From contig NZ_KB913029.1 of NCBI RefSeq assembly GCF_000384115.1, positions 2,390,907 to 2,454,906 on the forward strand: a DNA stretch of 64,000 bases. Direction: 5' to 3'. Position 1 is the stretch's first letter. Every line of letters begins with the position of its first letter. Positions 1-9,370 of this stretch are shown here, in pieces. The notes below the pieces were generated by a model that saw only the letters and a program-made list of their open reading frames with translations, had not been told where the DNA came from and ran no database searches. This DNA comes from Sporichthya polymorpha DSM 43042. GTDB taxonomy: Bacteria; Actinomycetota; Actinomycetes; Sporichthyales; Sporichthyaceae. Position numbers and translations under genes: made by a program.

Positions 1-2
1 CG

Positions 3-1046
3 CTCAGCCTCCTGGGCCGCGGGGTGCAGCGGGTGTGGCTGGCCCGCCAGCGGGCCTCGGGAAGCTGTGTGCAGCGCACCTTGCTCGTCGGGTCGCCCGG
101 CGCCGTGCGGTGGACCCTGACCCGGCTCCGCGCGGACAAGACCCACGGCATGGACGTCGTCGGTGCGTGCCTGACCGAGGGCGACCCGACCGAGCTGTTC
201 GACACCGGCCTGCAGGCCTACGGGAATCTGGACGACATCGTCGACGCCGTCGCGAAGAGCGAAGCCGAGGTCGTGACTGTCCTGTCCAGCGCGCTCCTGA
301 ACGGCGATGACATGCGCCGGCTGAGCTGGCGCCTGGAGCACCTCGGCACGGACCTGGTTGTCTGCTCGGGTCTGAGCGACATCAGCGGCGCGCGGGTGAC
401 GATCCGCTCGGCGGGCAACTCCCCGATGCTGCAGGTGGCTCGACCTCGGCTGAGCGGCCCCGCCCGGGTCGTGAAGGGAATTTTCGACCGGACGGCCGCC
501 CTGGTCGGTCTGGTCCTGATTTCGCCGATCCTCATCCCGGTGGCCCTCATCATCTGGGCCGGCGACCGCAAGAACCCATTGTTCAAGCAGCAGCGCCTCG
601 GCTTGAACGGCAAGGCGTTCCACGTCTACAAGTTCCGGACGATGGTCCCGAACGCTGACCAGCTCCGCTTCACCGAGGACGGCGACCTCGCCCTCGCGAA
701 GGGCGGCCACGACCCGCGCATCACGCCGATCGGCCGGTTCCTGCGCAAGTACTCGGTCGACGAGCTCCCGCAGTTGCTGAATGTCCTCAACGGCACGATG
801 TCGCTCGTTGGCCCCCGGCCGCAGCCGGCGCATGAGTTCGACGCGTTCAGCAGCGACTACCGCCGCAAGTTGCTGGTGAAGCCGGGTATGACGGGGCTGT
901 GGCAAGTTAGTGGCCGCTCGGACGTAACTCCAGGCGAGCGCGAAGCCCTCGACATTCGCTACGTCGAGAACTGGTCGCTCACCCACGATGTCGCAATTCT
1001 CTGCAAGACTGCGCGCGCCGTGATCGCCGGATCGGGCGCGTACTAG
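3..1046 (+). CDS. Polyprenyl-phosphate sugar-1-phosphate transferase (EPS priming enzyme), 5' partial
   Basis: This enzyme transfers a sugar-1-phosphate from a nucleotide sugar to undecaprenyl phosphate, the first membrane step of exopolysaccharide assembly. The frame is open to the left edge, so the N-terminal membrane helices expected in the family (usually about 450-500 residues in all) lie outside; an internal GTG at 24 is probably not the true start. What remains is a Rossmann/CoA-binding-like part, one hydrophobic segment (AALVGLVLISPILIPVALII), then the bacterial sugar transferase domain with the KFRTM, DELPQLLNVL, GPRPQP and KPGMTGLWQVSGRSD signatures. It ends in GSGAY, as is usual for the family. 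It is codirectional with the glycosyltransferase at 1118 and convergent with the rest of the cluster. Confidence 0.93.
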   Translation, partial: LSLLGRGVQRVWLARQRASGSCVQRTLLVGSPGAVRWTLTRLRADKTHGMDVVGACLTEGDPTELFDTGLQAYGNLDDIVDAVAKSEAEVVTVLSSALLNGDDMRRLSWRLEHLGTDLVVCSGLSDISGARVTIRSAGNSPMLQVARPRLSGPARVVKGIFDRTAALVGLVLISPILIPVALIIWAGDRKNPLFKQQRLGLNGKAFHVYKFRTMVPNADQLRFTEDGDLALAKGGHDPRITPIGRFLRKYSVDELPQLLNVLNGTMSLVGPRPQPAHEFDAFSSDYRRKLLVKPGMTGLWQVSGRSDVTPGEREALDIRYVENWSLTHDVAILCKTARAVIAGSGAY

Positions 1047-1117
1047 CCCCGGTCGACTCGGCCCGTATGCGGGCACGAACCATTGGTTGAATTTTCCTCG
1101 GTACGTTAGGGCTTTGG

Positions 1118-2197
1118 ATGAGGGTCGCGATCGCCCAGGATTTCCTCACCGCGAGAGCGGGCGCGGAAAGAGTCGTATTGCGTCTTCTGCAAGCGCTTCC
1201 CGACGCCTACGTGATTACGAGCCTTTATGATCCCTCCAGGACATTCCCGGAGTTCGCGGCCTACGATGTGAGGCCGCTCCCTCTGAACCGGGTGACGGTG
1301 CTGCGCCGAGACCAACGGTTCGCGTTTCCATTCTTGGCGAGCAGCTTCGCCCGGACCAACGTCCAAGACGCGGATGTCGTCCTGTGCAGCAGTGCTGGAT
1401 GGGCTCACGGCGTGCGTACGCTGGCGCCGAAGCTGGTCTATTGCCACAACCCACCACGCTGGTTGTACCAGCCAGACGACTACTTCACCGACCAGGGGAT
1501 ACATGTCCGAATGGTCTATGTGGCCATGCGTCGGTATCTCCTGAAGGCTGATCAGGAAGCGGCCCGGTCGTCGGACCGCTACCTCGCAAACTCGACGAGC
1601 GTGAAAAACCGGATCCACTCTGCATACGGCATCGAAGCCACGGTTGTTCATCCCCCCTATGGTGTCGAACCTCAGGGTGCGCAACTCCCGGTGGCTGGCC
1701 TGGCTCCTGGCTTCTTCCTGACCGTTGCGCGCCGGCGTGGCTACAAGAATGTCTCTCAAGTCTGCCAGGCCGCTGCGACCACTAGGGCGCCCCTGGTCGT
1801 AGTCGGAGGACTGCCAAATGCCGCCCACCACTGGCCACCGAATGTTGTCGGCCTTACGGACATAACCGACGCCCAACTGCGCTGGCTCTATGCGAACTGT
1901 TCCGCGGTGGTCGCGTCGTCCTTCGAAGACTTTGGCCTTTCACCTGTCGAAGGCTTCGCCTTCGGAAAGCCTACTTTGGCGCTACGGGCCGGCGGATATC
2001 TCGATTCCGTTGAGGAAGGTGTGACCGGCCAGTTTTTTGATCGGCCTACGGCGGATCAAATTTGCCGCGCTCTGACGAATTTCCGTTCGAGCGACTACGA
2101 TTCGAGTAAGATCCGCGAGTATAGTGATCGGTTTAGTCCGGACACCTTTGCCGAGAACATCCTGATGCACTTGCAAGCAGTTGTCGGCGGGAACTGA
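1118..2197 (+). CDS. GT4-type glycosyltransferase
   Basis: A 359-residue GT-B fold transferase that probably adds a sugar to the EPS repeat unit on the cytoplasmic face. The N-terminus (RVAIAQDFLTARAGAERVVL) is the first Rossmann half with the usual glycine-rich loop. The C-terminal half carries the nucleotide-sugar motif FEDFGLSPVEGFAFGKPTLA (an EX7E variant, about residues 267-286). It lies 71 bases after the priming transferase and is likely cotranscribed with it. Donor and acceptor cannot be told from sequence. Its composition is less GC-rich than the housekeeping genes of this window. Confidence 0.88.
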   Translation: MRVAIAQDFLTARAGAERVVLRLLQALPDAYVITSLYDPSRTFPEFAAYDVRPLPLNRVTVLRRDQRFAFPFLASSFARTNVQDADVVLCSSAGWAHGVRTLAPKLVYCHNPPRWLYQPDDYFTDQGIHVRMVYVAMRRYLLKADQEAARSSDRYLANSTSVKNRIHSAYGIEATVVHPPYGVEPQGAQLPVAGLAPGFFLTVARRRGYKNVSQVCQAAATTRAPLVVVGGLPNAAHHWPPNVVGLTDITDAQLRWLYANCSAVVASSFEDFGLSPVEGFAFGKPTLALRAGGYLDSVEEGVTGQFFDRPTADQICRALTNFRSSDYDSSKIREYSDRFSPDTFAENILMHLQAVVGGN

Positions 2198-2245
2198 CCC
2201 GCGGGCGTTGCGCACCTTCGTCTCTCTGGTCCAGAGCGACCCATC

Positions 2246-3025
2246 TCATCTCGCAAAAGGCGAGGCGAGATCTGCACGTACGGCTAGCATGTCGTCCGGC
2301 GATGAAACCGAGACGAAGTATCCGAGTTTCTCCAAGCGGGCGATGAGGGCCTTCAGTGCTACCGCACTTAGGTGGCGAAACTCAAACTGAATAACGGCGG
2401 GCACCAGGCCTTCGTCCAGCGCGGCACCAACAATCTCTGCGTCGTATCCTTCAGTATCGACCTGGAGCAACATCACGTTTGTGATCGCGTGCTCCAAGAG
2501 AACAGAGGCGAGCGTGCGCATCGGCACGGTGAGTTTACGCACGTGCTGGCCCACACCCGGGTGGTGTTTCTCGGCTTTGGCCAGGACGCTACGCTGAGCC
2601 GAGGCCATTCCCCGCATCTCAGCCGGCAGGCCATGGGCTGCTAGAGCTTCGTCGTCGATATAGAACAGGTCCAGTTCGCCTTCCTTGCGACCGATCGCAG
2701 TCTGAGCTAGTCGTATACGGGGGGCTGACTCGGCGTGGAGTCGGCGAAGCTCATCGAATCGGGCTGGGAGCGGCTCGATCAGCAGCGCTTGAATACGAGC
2801 GTCCCGAAGAATCTGCGTTAGGGGATCAGCGAGGCGACCATCGTTGGCTCCGACCTGTACGACTGTAGGGCTCTCCTCGTATCGCCTCATGATGCTATCG
2901 AGAACGAGGTCGAGATAGGTAAGCCGCCGATGCGGATTCGGCACAACCCGCGTTACTTGAAAACCACGCTTATCGAGCAGCCGATTAACGGCGAGATAAG
3001 CTCTTCCCGACAGGGCCTGTAGCAC
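2246..3025 (-). CDS. FkbM family methyltransferase
   Basis: A 259-residue SAM-dependent methyltransferase of the FkbM family, likely O-methylating a sugar of the polysaccharide. The SAM-binding motif I is VVQVGANDGR (about residues 55-64), followed by LLIEPLP and a later MLLQVDTEGYDAEIV stretch typical of FkbM. The start is a GTG at 3025. It is the last gene of the minus-strand EPS run and lies 115 bases from the polymerase gene. The exact substrate is not predictable. Confidence 0.85.
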   Translation of the reverse strand: MLQALSGRAYLAVNRLLDKRGFQVTRVVPNPHRRLTYLDLVLDSIMRRYEESPTVVQVGANDGRLADPLTQILRDARIQALLIEPLPARFDELRRLHAESAPRIRLAQTAIGRKEGELDLFYIDDEALAAHGLPAEMRGMASAQRSVLAKAEKHHPGVGQHVRKLTVPMRTLASVLLEHAITNVMLLQVDTEGYDAEIVGAALDEGLVPAVIQFEFRHLSAVALKALIARLEKLGYFVSVSSPDDMLAVRADLASPFAR

Positions 3026-3140
3026 CTACGCACCCACCTTCCGAGCCACTCGGGCTCGCCGAGTCCGCAGCCCTGCACCTGTGTCGCCTTGGCGGGATCC
3101 ACCCTAGCCCTGCCGGCGTGATTTGGATGGCGCAGTTGAC

Positions 3141-4400
3141 CTAAACGGCGGGGCTCGAACGCTCGTTGCGGCCGTCGTCTGTCGCGAGCCTGGCGAGGGC
3201 GAACATGAGACCTACACAGGCGAACATAAATGTGCCAGCTCCTCGAACCCATGACACGTCCATCTGAATGTGGGCTAAGTGGGACGCGAAGGCGCCAGCG
3301 AGTCCGGCCGAGAGCGCGCGCTTTGCCGGATCCGCTCGGAACAGCTCTCGATTCCGGAGGGCGCGCGAAGCTATGGCGCCGAGAATTCCTACAAAGAAGA
3401 AGGTTCCGATGACACCGACCTCGACCATGGTCAAGAGAAAGAGGTTGCTCGGATCGTCCTGGCTAAATCCAATGTGTGGCAGCTCGATATGGTACGAACC
3501 GATACCGGAACCGAGGAAGAAGTTATCGCGGATCTGTTCGATTGCATCCTTGAAGATGACGATGCGACTGTACGCTGACGACTCTCTGGAGAAATCCGTT
3601 AATCCTTGTGTGTAGCCAGGCGCGAGGTAGGTGATGTACAGGAAGAATACGACCGCGCCGGTGGCCAGGATTTGGACTGAGCGGCGCAACTGGTTACAGA
3701 GCGCGAGAGTGATGACCGTACCAACAACTGCGCCAATCATTGACCCACGCGATGTACTCATGAAAAGCACACAGATATTCAGCACCAAAGCGGCCCGAAG
3801 CAGCCAGGGACGATTCCGTGGAAGTGTCATCAGTGCGACGATCAGGGGAATCGAGTTTCCGACGATCGCGCCGAGCAGATTCTTTTGGTAGTCCAGAAAA
3901 TAGACATAGGAAAAAGATCCGCTCTTCGCTGCGTAGATGACCACCGCTGTTGCGAGGAGGCATGAAGCAGCTATGTACCCTCTAAGGCATCTCGCCACTG
4001 ACTGTTCGCTCGATGCGGTCGAGAATACTAGTGTTGCAATAAGAATAAACTGTATGTATTGAATCATAGGGCCGAGACTCGCGCGGTTGTCTTCGGTCCA
4101 GAACTGCGATGTGACACACCACGTGAAGTACAGGTATGCGAACGCTAGGTACCCTGCTGGCAGCGGATTCTTGATCAGCACGGGAACGAGCACAACGGCG
4201 GCTAGCGCTAAGAAGATCTCCGCAACCCCGAGGTGAAAGCCACCGAATTTCCAGGAGAAACTGATTGTCGTCAGAACGAGAACGGACACCAGGAGTCCAT
4301 CCCCGAGACGGCGGGGCGTCGAGTTCGTCACGGCTGGTGGGTGGGAGTTGAAGGGCGTGGGCGCGCCGCGACTTCCCGCGGCTCTATGTGTCCCCATCAT
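3141..4400 (-). CDS. O-antigen ligase / Wzy-type polysaccharide polymerase
   Basis: A polytopic membrane protein of about 419 residues with roughly ten hydrophobic helices and a large extracytoplasmic loop containing GSGIGSYHIELPHIGFSQDD, the usual ligase/polymerase loop type (Wzy_C/O-antigen ligase family). It is expected to join EPS repeat units on the outer face of the membrane. An ATG at 4400 has a clear GGAGG upstream (minus strand) and is preferred over a GTG two codons earlier. It lies only 15 bases after the flippase stop, consistent with an operon. Confidence 0.82.
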   Translation of the reverse strand: MMGTHRAAGSRGAPTPFNSHPPAVTNSTPRRLGDGLLVSVLVLTTISFSWKFGGFHLGVAEIFLALAAVVLVPVLIKNPLPAGYLAFAYLYFTWCVTSQFWTEDNRASLGPMIQYIQFILIATLVFSTASSEQSVARCLRGYIAASCLLATAVVIYAAKSGSFSYVYFLDYQKNLLGAIVGNSIPLIVALMTLPRNRPWLLRAALVLNICVLFMSTSRGSMIGAVVGTVITLALCNQLRRSVQILATGAVVFFLYITYLAPGYTQGLTDFSRESSAYSRIVIFKDAIEQIRDNFFLGSGIGSYHIELPHIGFSQDDPSNLFLLTMVEVGVIGTFFFVGILGAIASRALRNRELFRADPAKRALSAGLAGAFASHLAHIQMDVSWVRGAGTFMFACVGLMFALARLATDDGRNERSSPAV

Positions 4401-4415
4401 GACCACTTCCCCCTC

Positions 4416-5879
4416 CTAGCCTCGCACCAGGGCGACCGCGTGGCGAAGACGAAGTACGCCATTCTTATCTCCGATCACGGCAACCACACAGGCTGCGCAG
4501 GCCGCGACGCCCACGGCGGATGCTGGCAGATCAGTACCGAGTGTCAATACAAGGTGGACACCGGCGGCGCAGAGAGCCGCGCGTCCAGCCGGTGCCGAAA
4601 GCATGGCAGTCTCGATGAGGATGCCGTTCGTCAGTAGGCCGCCCCCGAACAGCAGAAGCGCGCCAACAGTCACTGCTAAGCCGAGGCTGGTCGGCCCGAG
4701 AGCGTTGTGCAACGCGAGGTTTGTGGCCGCGCTGCCAAGGCACGAAACCCCGATGACGAGACCAGCGGTACCGGTCCGTTCCTGAGCGCTCAGAGATTTC
4801 ACGATCACGTAACCAGCGACCTGTGCCCAGAGCGAAGCACCCGACGCGGCCAGAATTGCGGCAGTAGTATCGGTCGAGCGAGCGTCGTACTCGCCGCGTT
4901 CAAAAAGGAGCTTTGTCAGTGGCTCAGCCAGCGTGAGAAGCAGGACTGCCGCGGGCAGTAGAACGACAGTACAGGTGGCGGCAAGGGCCGCCAATTCCGA
5001 GCGGAGCTCGTCGTTCCGTTTTTTCGAATGTGCGACGAGCACCGCCATGCCCAGTGGGCCCGCCGCAAGTACAACGGCAGTGTCAGTAACCAGCCGTGCA
5101 TAATCCACCGACGCAACAGCAGTGTCGCTGATCCAACTGGAACAGACCCGCTCGACGACGTAGGCCCCTTGGAACGCGACCGGCACTACCAACATCGGTC
5201 GCATTGTTCGCCAGAACCGTGCCAATGCACGCATCGTTTGGCGATCAGAACGAGCAAACTCCGCCGGCCGTAGCGGTCGGACCCTTATATAACTTGCCAG
5301 CGCCAGTGCGATGTAGGCCCCAGTAAACCCCCAGGCCAGGAATGCGGGTCTGTTGAACCAAACCGCGGCAGTCGTGCCTGCGATCAAGCCGAGGCTTTGC
5401 ACCGACGCGCGTACGGACGACAGGTGAAACTGTTCATGCGCCATCAGCAGATACGAGGCGAGCGCGGTGGAGACGTAGAACGGCACACCCACCGCCATGA
5501 CAACCAGCATCGAAGCGGCCAGTCGCGCGGTGTCCTCGCGAACTCCAGGAGCGAGCAGACTAACCAGGAGAGTTGGCACGAGAGCCAACCCTGCAGCGAT
5601 CGCAACAGAGAGCATAAGCGTCAGGCGATTGATCGCACGATAAAACGCATAGGCCCTAAGAAGATTCTCGGCGTGCAAGCGCGAATAGTTGGGCAAGAAT
5701 CCTGATGACAGTGCGTCGGCAGTGAAGAAATTTACTGGAACGAGGGTTGCTGCTTGGGCAATTCGGTACGCCGCAGCCTCGCTCGAGGTGCCGAAGAAGT
5801 AGGCAAGTTGCACCTCTCGCACCACGCCGAGGGCCTTGCCGGCAATTCCGCCCAGCAAGAGTGACCGAAAGCCCTTCAT
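4416..5879 (-). CDS. MurJ/MviN-family lipid-linked oligosaccharide flippase
   Basis: A 487-residue integral membrane protein of the MOP/MviN superfamily. The opening glycine-rich helix followed by REVQLAYFFGTSSEAAAYRI and then DALSSGFLPNYSRL is characteristic of MurJ-like flippases; about 13-14 hydrophobic helices follow. Because it lies in an EPS operon, with a 4-base overlap with the upstream glycosyltransferase, I infer that it flips the lipid-linked EPS unit (a Wzx role) rather than lipid II. Housekeeping MurJ would be expected elsewhere in the genome. Confidence 0.85.
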   Translation of the reverse strand: MKGFRSLLLGGIAGKALGVVREVQLAYFFGTSSEAAAYRIAQAATLVPVNFFTADALSSGFLPNYSRLHAENLLRAYAFYRAINRLTLMLSVAIAAGLALVPTLLVSLLAPGVREDTARLAASMLVVMAVGVPFYVSTALASYLLMAHEQFHLSSVRASVQSLGLIAGTTAAVWFNRPAFLAWGFTGAYIALALASYIRVRPLRPAEFARSDRQTMRALARFWRTMRPMLVVPVAFQGAYVVERVCSSWISDTAVASVDYARLVTDTAVVLAAGPLGMAVLVAHSKKRNDELRSELAALAATCTVVLLPAAVLLLTLAEPLTKLLFERGEYDARSTDTTAAILAASGASLWAQVAGYVIVKSLSAQERTGTAGLVIGVSCLGSAATNLALHNALGPTSLGLAVTVGALLLFGGGLLTNGILIETAMLSAPAGRAALCAAGVHLVLTLGTDLPASAVGVAACAACVVAVIGDKNGVLRLRHAVALVRG

Positions 5880-7030
5880 ACACGACCGGATTTCGTGCGG
5901 TGGACGCTGTCGATCAGATCCGCGTAGCGCTTACCGATACTGAGCCAGGAGTACTCCATGACTCGGTCGCGGCATTGCTCGGCGACCACTTCGCGTGATG
6001 AGGTCTCAAAGGTCTCTTGCAGATCCTGCAAGCGCCGTGCGATCTCTGACGGGTTCGGGGCGACTACATAACCAGTAAGGTCGTCCCCAATTAGATCCCG
6101 AGCGAGACCTGTTTCGGTCATCAAACAAGGGATGCCGCAGGCCAGCGCCTCCAAGAGCACCAGCGGGGCAGTTTCGTACTGAGTCGGGAGAACGAGGGCG
6201 TCCGCTGCTATGTAGAAGGGGCGGGCATCCGACTGGCTTCCAACGTACACAACGCGATCAGCCACATGTCGAAAAGCGGGGCTCGCCTGTGCGGCCCTTA
6301 TCTGTTCCGCGTCGCCACCGACGACCACCAGCCGCCAGCTGGGTGCATCGCGGAGCGCCTGCAGGACCACGTGGAGCCCCTTGCGTTCGAACTCGTGACC
6401 GACGAAAAGAGCGGTAAGCTCATTGTTGAAACCGAGCGCGGAACGAGCAGCGATGCGTTCCGACGGAGTCGGTGGCGAGAACCTGGTCAACTCTACGCCG
6501 TTCGGAATAACACTTATCGGCGCCCCACACCGCGGGTAGTGTGAAGTAAGGAGTTCGGCATCGAGGGAATTTAGGCACACCACCGCGTGCCGGCCGCTCA
6601 AGCGCGAATACTTGATCCAATCCCGGGGGAGAAGGTACCAGTGAATCGGATTGCGACCCGAAAAACCCGTCGGATACCGTCGGCGCAGCGCCTCCGCGAG
6701 GAGACCGTGATTCACGAAGATGTCGCCGACTAAGCAGTCGTTGTGACTGATGACGACGGTGTTTGTATCTCGGCCGAACCGCCACCAAACGCGCGCGCTT
6801 TCGACGGAGCCGAATCGCAGCAGGTCCACCAAAAGGGCAAGTTTTGTGGTGAGGCGCCCCCTTCGAACACGAGTGCGGAGAGGTCTATCGAGCGCGTGAA
6901 CTGAGGACTCATAGCCCAGTATCTTGAGGGCGGAGTCAACGGAGGCCACAACGCTGCCCACTCCAGTTCCGTGGCCGTACTCACGGACAATGTGCACTAC
7001 CTTCGGTGCGCTCGAGCGATCCCCGATCAT
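5876..7030 (-). CDS. GT4-type glycosyltransferase
   Basis: A 384-residue GT-B glycosyltransferase. The N-terminal half starts KVVHIVREYGHGTGVGSVVA, the C-terminal Rossmann half begins near ALFVGHEFERKGLHVVLQAL, and the donor-site motif is YETAPLVLLEALACGIPCLM. It overlaps both neighbours by 4 bases, so translation is probably coupled. It likely adds one sugar of the EPS repeat; the specificity is unknown. Confidence 0.87.
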   Translation of the reverse strand: MIGDRSSAPKVVHIVREYGHGTGVGSVVASVDSALKILGYESSVHALDRPLRTRVRRGRLTTKLALLVDLLRFGSVESARVWWRFGRDTNTVVISHNDCLVGDIFVNHGLLAEALRRRYPTGFSGRNPIHWYLLPRDWIKYSRLSGRHAVVCLNSLDAELLTSHYPRCGAPISVIPNGVELTRFSPPTPSERIAARSALGFNNELTALFVGHEFERKGLHVVLQALRDAPSWRLVVVGGDAEQIRAAQASPAFRHVADRVVYVGSQSDARPFYIAADALVLPTQYETAPLVLLEALACGIPCLMTETGLARDLIGDDLTGYVVAPNPSEIARRLQDLQETFETSSREVVAEQCRDRVMEYSWLSIGKRYADLIDSVHRTKSGRV

Positions 7031-8184
7031 TGCGGGTTTCCGTTGACGCGCATTTTGTCATAAAGCGCAAGATGGGCACCGACCGACGCCGCCTGGCTGA
7101 AACGTTCGTAAACCAGCGCGCATGCCGCGCTGGAAATCGCTTCACGGTCTGCCCGCAGAGCTCGCTCGATCGCCTCGCTGATGCCCGGAGCCGTTGCCGC
7201 GGAAGCCAGGATTCCGGTTCTGCCATCAACAATTTTGTCGGGGATGCCGCCAACTGGGGTCCCGACGACTAGTCGACCGTGCGCCATCGCTTCCAAAGTG
7301 GTCAAGCTGCTGCCCTCGTATCGCGAGGGCTGGATGAACAGGTCGCAGGAGGCCAGTGCTTGCTGGACCACTAGATCGGGCTGTGCGGTGTGCATCTTCA
7401 GCGGGACGACGGGCTCCTCCGCGGCGCGTTGTTGTAGATCTGGGAAGAGCGGCCCGCTCCCGTAGTGGTCCCAGCGCCACCCGTGGGGCAGAACGCGACG
7501 AACGGTGGCGTCTTTCAACGCTTCTAGCAGAAGGTCATAGCCCTTGTTGAGGACCAGCCGGCCGACGGTCACGATACGGAAGTGATCGGGAAGCGGCGCG
7601 CCTAGCGAGAGTGCGGCGAGCCGCTCGACATCTACAGCATTCGGGATTACGACGACCTTCTCGGGTTGGACTCCGAGGTTCCGGACAACCGCAGGCGTCA
7701 ACGAGTCGTCGGTCGAGATCACGGCGTCGGCGCGCTGCGCCCCGCGCGACAGATGCCTCAGCGGCGCTCGGCCCAGCCGGCGGAACGGGCTGCACTTCGC
7801 AAATTCCTCCATCCCGTGTGGGTTCACGACCACAGCGGTCGCCGGAGGCGGCTGCCACCAACGGAGAGCCCCAGCCGAGGCACCGTGGAAGTGGACGAGA
7901 GGAGACTCCGTCCGATGGAGTTCGCGGGCGAGCCGCCGACACCAAGCCCAGTACGCGATTGAGAAAAGCGGTCCGCGCGACGGCGATCGTCGCGGCCAAG
8001 GAAGGGAGACATAGGACACTGCGCGAGGCAGGCCGTCGGGAAGGCCTATGGGAGTGATTAGCCGTACTTCCAATCCGGCCTCGATGAGTCCCGCTACATG
8101 CTGCGCTGCCGCGCGCTCGAGGCCTCCAGTCCCCTCGCCGAAGGAGATAGCTCTCACGCAAACGGTGACGTCACAGCTCGGCAT
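7027..8184 (-). CDS. GT4-type glycosyltransferase
   Basis: A glycosyltransferase of about 385 residues. I place the start at the ATG at 8184 (MPSCDVTVCVRA), where the conserved N-terminal strand begins; a longer form from 8229 would add an unlikely Arg-rich leader inside the upstream gene. Family signs are the GGLERAAAQHVAGL loop, TVGRLVLNKGYDLLLEAL at the start of the second half, and RYEGSSLTTLEAMAHGRLVV as the donor motif. It overlaps the upstream gene by 14 bases and the downstream one by 4. Confidence 0.86.
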   Translation of the reverse strand: MPSCDVTVCVRAISFGEGTGGLERAAAQHVAGLIEAGLEVRLITPIGLPDGLPRAVSYVSLPWPRRSPSRGPLFSIAYWAWCRRLARELHRTESPLVHFHGASAGALRWWQPPPATAVVVNPHGMEEFAKCSPFRRLGRAPLRHLSRGAQRADAVISTDDSLTPAVVRNLGVQPEKVVVIPNAVDVERLAALSLGAPLPDHFRIVTVGRLVLNKGYDLLLEALKDATVRRVLPHGWRWDHYGSGPLFPDLQQRAAEEPVVPLKMHTAQPDLVVQQALASCDLFIQPSRYEGSSLTTLEAMAHGRLVVGTPVGGIPDKIVDGRTGILASAATAPGISEAIERALRADREAISSAACALVYERFSQAASVGAHLALYDKMRVNGNPQ

Positions 8185-9346
8185 GGTGCAGTCCGCGGAG
8201 CAGACGGTCCGCCGTCGCCCGGATCTCATCGCCGCGCTGAGTCCAGCTATGCGCCTGGGCGATTTTGAGCCGGGGCTCGGGGTCCGCTGGGTGAGCGAGT
8301 TCTTCCACCGCTCGTATGAACGCGTCTCTGCCGGCAGCCATAACGACGTGATTGGAAATCGGTGTGACGGAGGGCAACGGGGTGGACACCACAGCGAGTC
8401 CGGCGGCGAGGTATTCGAAAGTTTTTAGTGGGTTCACGCCGCGGGTATACGGATTATCGAGGTACGGGATCAGCCCGACCTCGGCCGTCCAGTACAGCTT
8501 GGCAAGTTGCAGGGGTTCGAGAAGCCCGTGGTAAGTCGCGCCAGCGTCTCTGAGCTCGGAGAGCGCGGATCGGGCCGAGCCTCCGCCTTCCGCCACAGGT
8601 CCAGCGAGGTGTACATCGAAGCCCGCGCCCACAAGGCCCAGAAGGAGGTCAAAATCAATCTTCTGGGGCGACAAGTTCCCGGCGAAGACTGCTCGCCGAG
8701 GCACGCGGTTCGACTGGCTCGGCCTAGCCGCTGCGATCACCTCGGTGTCGGCCACGTTCGGCCAATAACCAACTCGGATAAAGCCTCGATCACGAAGATG
8801 CGCCACAACGTGCTCGCTGGTGCCAAAGGCATGGACGCCTAGCGCCGCCATGCGCTCTTCTTCTCGCCAGATCAGATCGCGGGGAATGCCCTCGACCTCT
8901 CCTAGGAGGTCGACGCAGTGGTAGACCGTTGCGGTCGCGTGCTCTTCCAATCCGTAGGTGACGGGGGTGTAGGTCCACAGCAGGCGCGGTTCCGCTGACT
9001 CAAACCACGACTGCGCCAAAGCGTGAACGCGCGGCCGGTTGATTCGCCGTGCAAGACCGGTGTGCCGCGGGAGGACTAATGGGGTGACCACGCGGACATT
9101 GGGCGGACACGGCCGGCGGACAGACACGGCTGACTGGCGTGGTGATAGCCGCTTGGCTACGCGGCGAAGATCGCGCAGACTTAACTCGGGCTGACGCAGT
9201 CCCATCGATTCGATGTACGTGACAGGACGGCTTCGGGACAACTCGCGCACGGCGTAATGCTGATTTGTCGCGATCGGCTGGTGCCAGTCAGCGGTTCCGA
9301 GGACGAGAATCTCAGCCACAGCGCACTCCACTGACCGCCAGCGCAT
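8171..9346 (-). CDS. Glycosyltransferase (GT-B fold)
   Basis: A glycosyltransferase of up to 391 residues. ILVLGTADWHQPIATNQHYA opens the first Rossmann unit, AVFAGNLSPQKIDFDLLLGL opens the second, and the donor-binding stretch is TRGVNPLKTFEYLAAGLAVV. Two starts are credible: the ATG at 9346 with GAGG about nine bases upstream, and a GTG at 9319 with GGAG six bases upstream, which fits the conserved domain edge more closely. It is the first glycosyltransferase after the kinase gene (24-base gap). Confidence 0.83.
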   Translation of the reverse strand: MRWRSVECAVAEILVLGTADWHQPIATNQHYAVRELSRSRPVTYIESMGLRQPELSLRDLRRVAKRLSPRQSAVSVRRPCPPNVRVVTPLVLPRHTGLARRINRPRVHALAQSWFESAEPRLLWTYTPVTYGLEEHATATVYHCVDLLGEVEGIPRDLIWREEERMAALGVHAFGTSEHVVAHLRDRGFIRVGYWPNVADTEVIAAARPSQSNRVPRRAVFAGNLSPQKIDFDLLLGLVGAGFDVHLAGPVAEGGGSARSALSELRDAGATYHGLLEPLQLAKLYWTAEVGLIPYLDNPYTRGVNPLKTFEYLAAGLAVVSTPLPSVTPISNHVVMAAGRDAFIRAVEELAHPADPEPRLKIAQAHSWTQRGDEIRATADRLLRGLHHAEL

Positions 9347-9370
9347 GATGCGCTGCCTCGAAACCCATAA

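Noticed and set aside
4416-5879. Housekeeping lipid II flippase MurJ
   Set aside because: The fold matches MviN/MurJ, but the position inside an EPS operon with overlapping glycosyltransferase genes favours an EPS-unit flippase.
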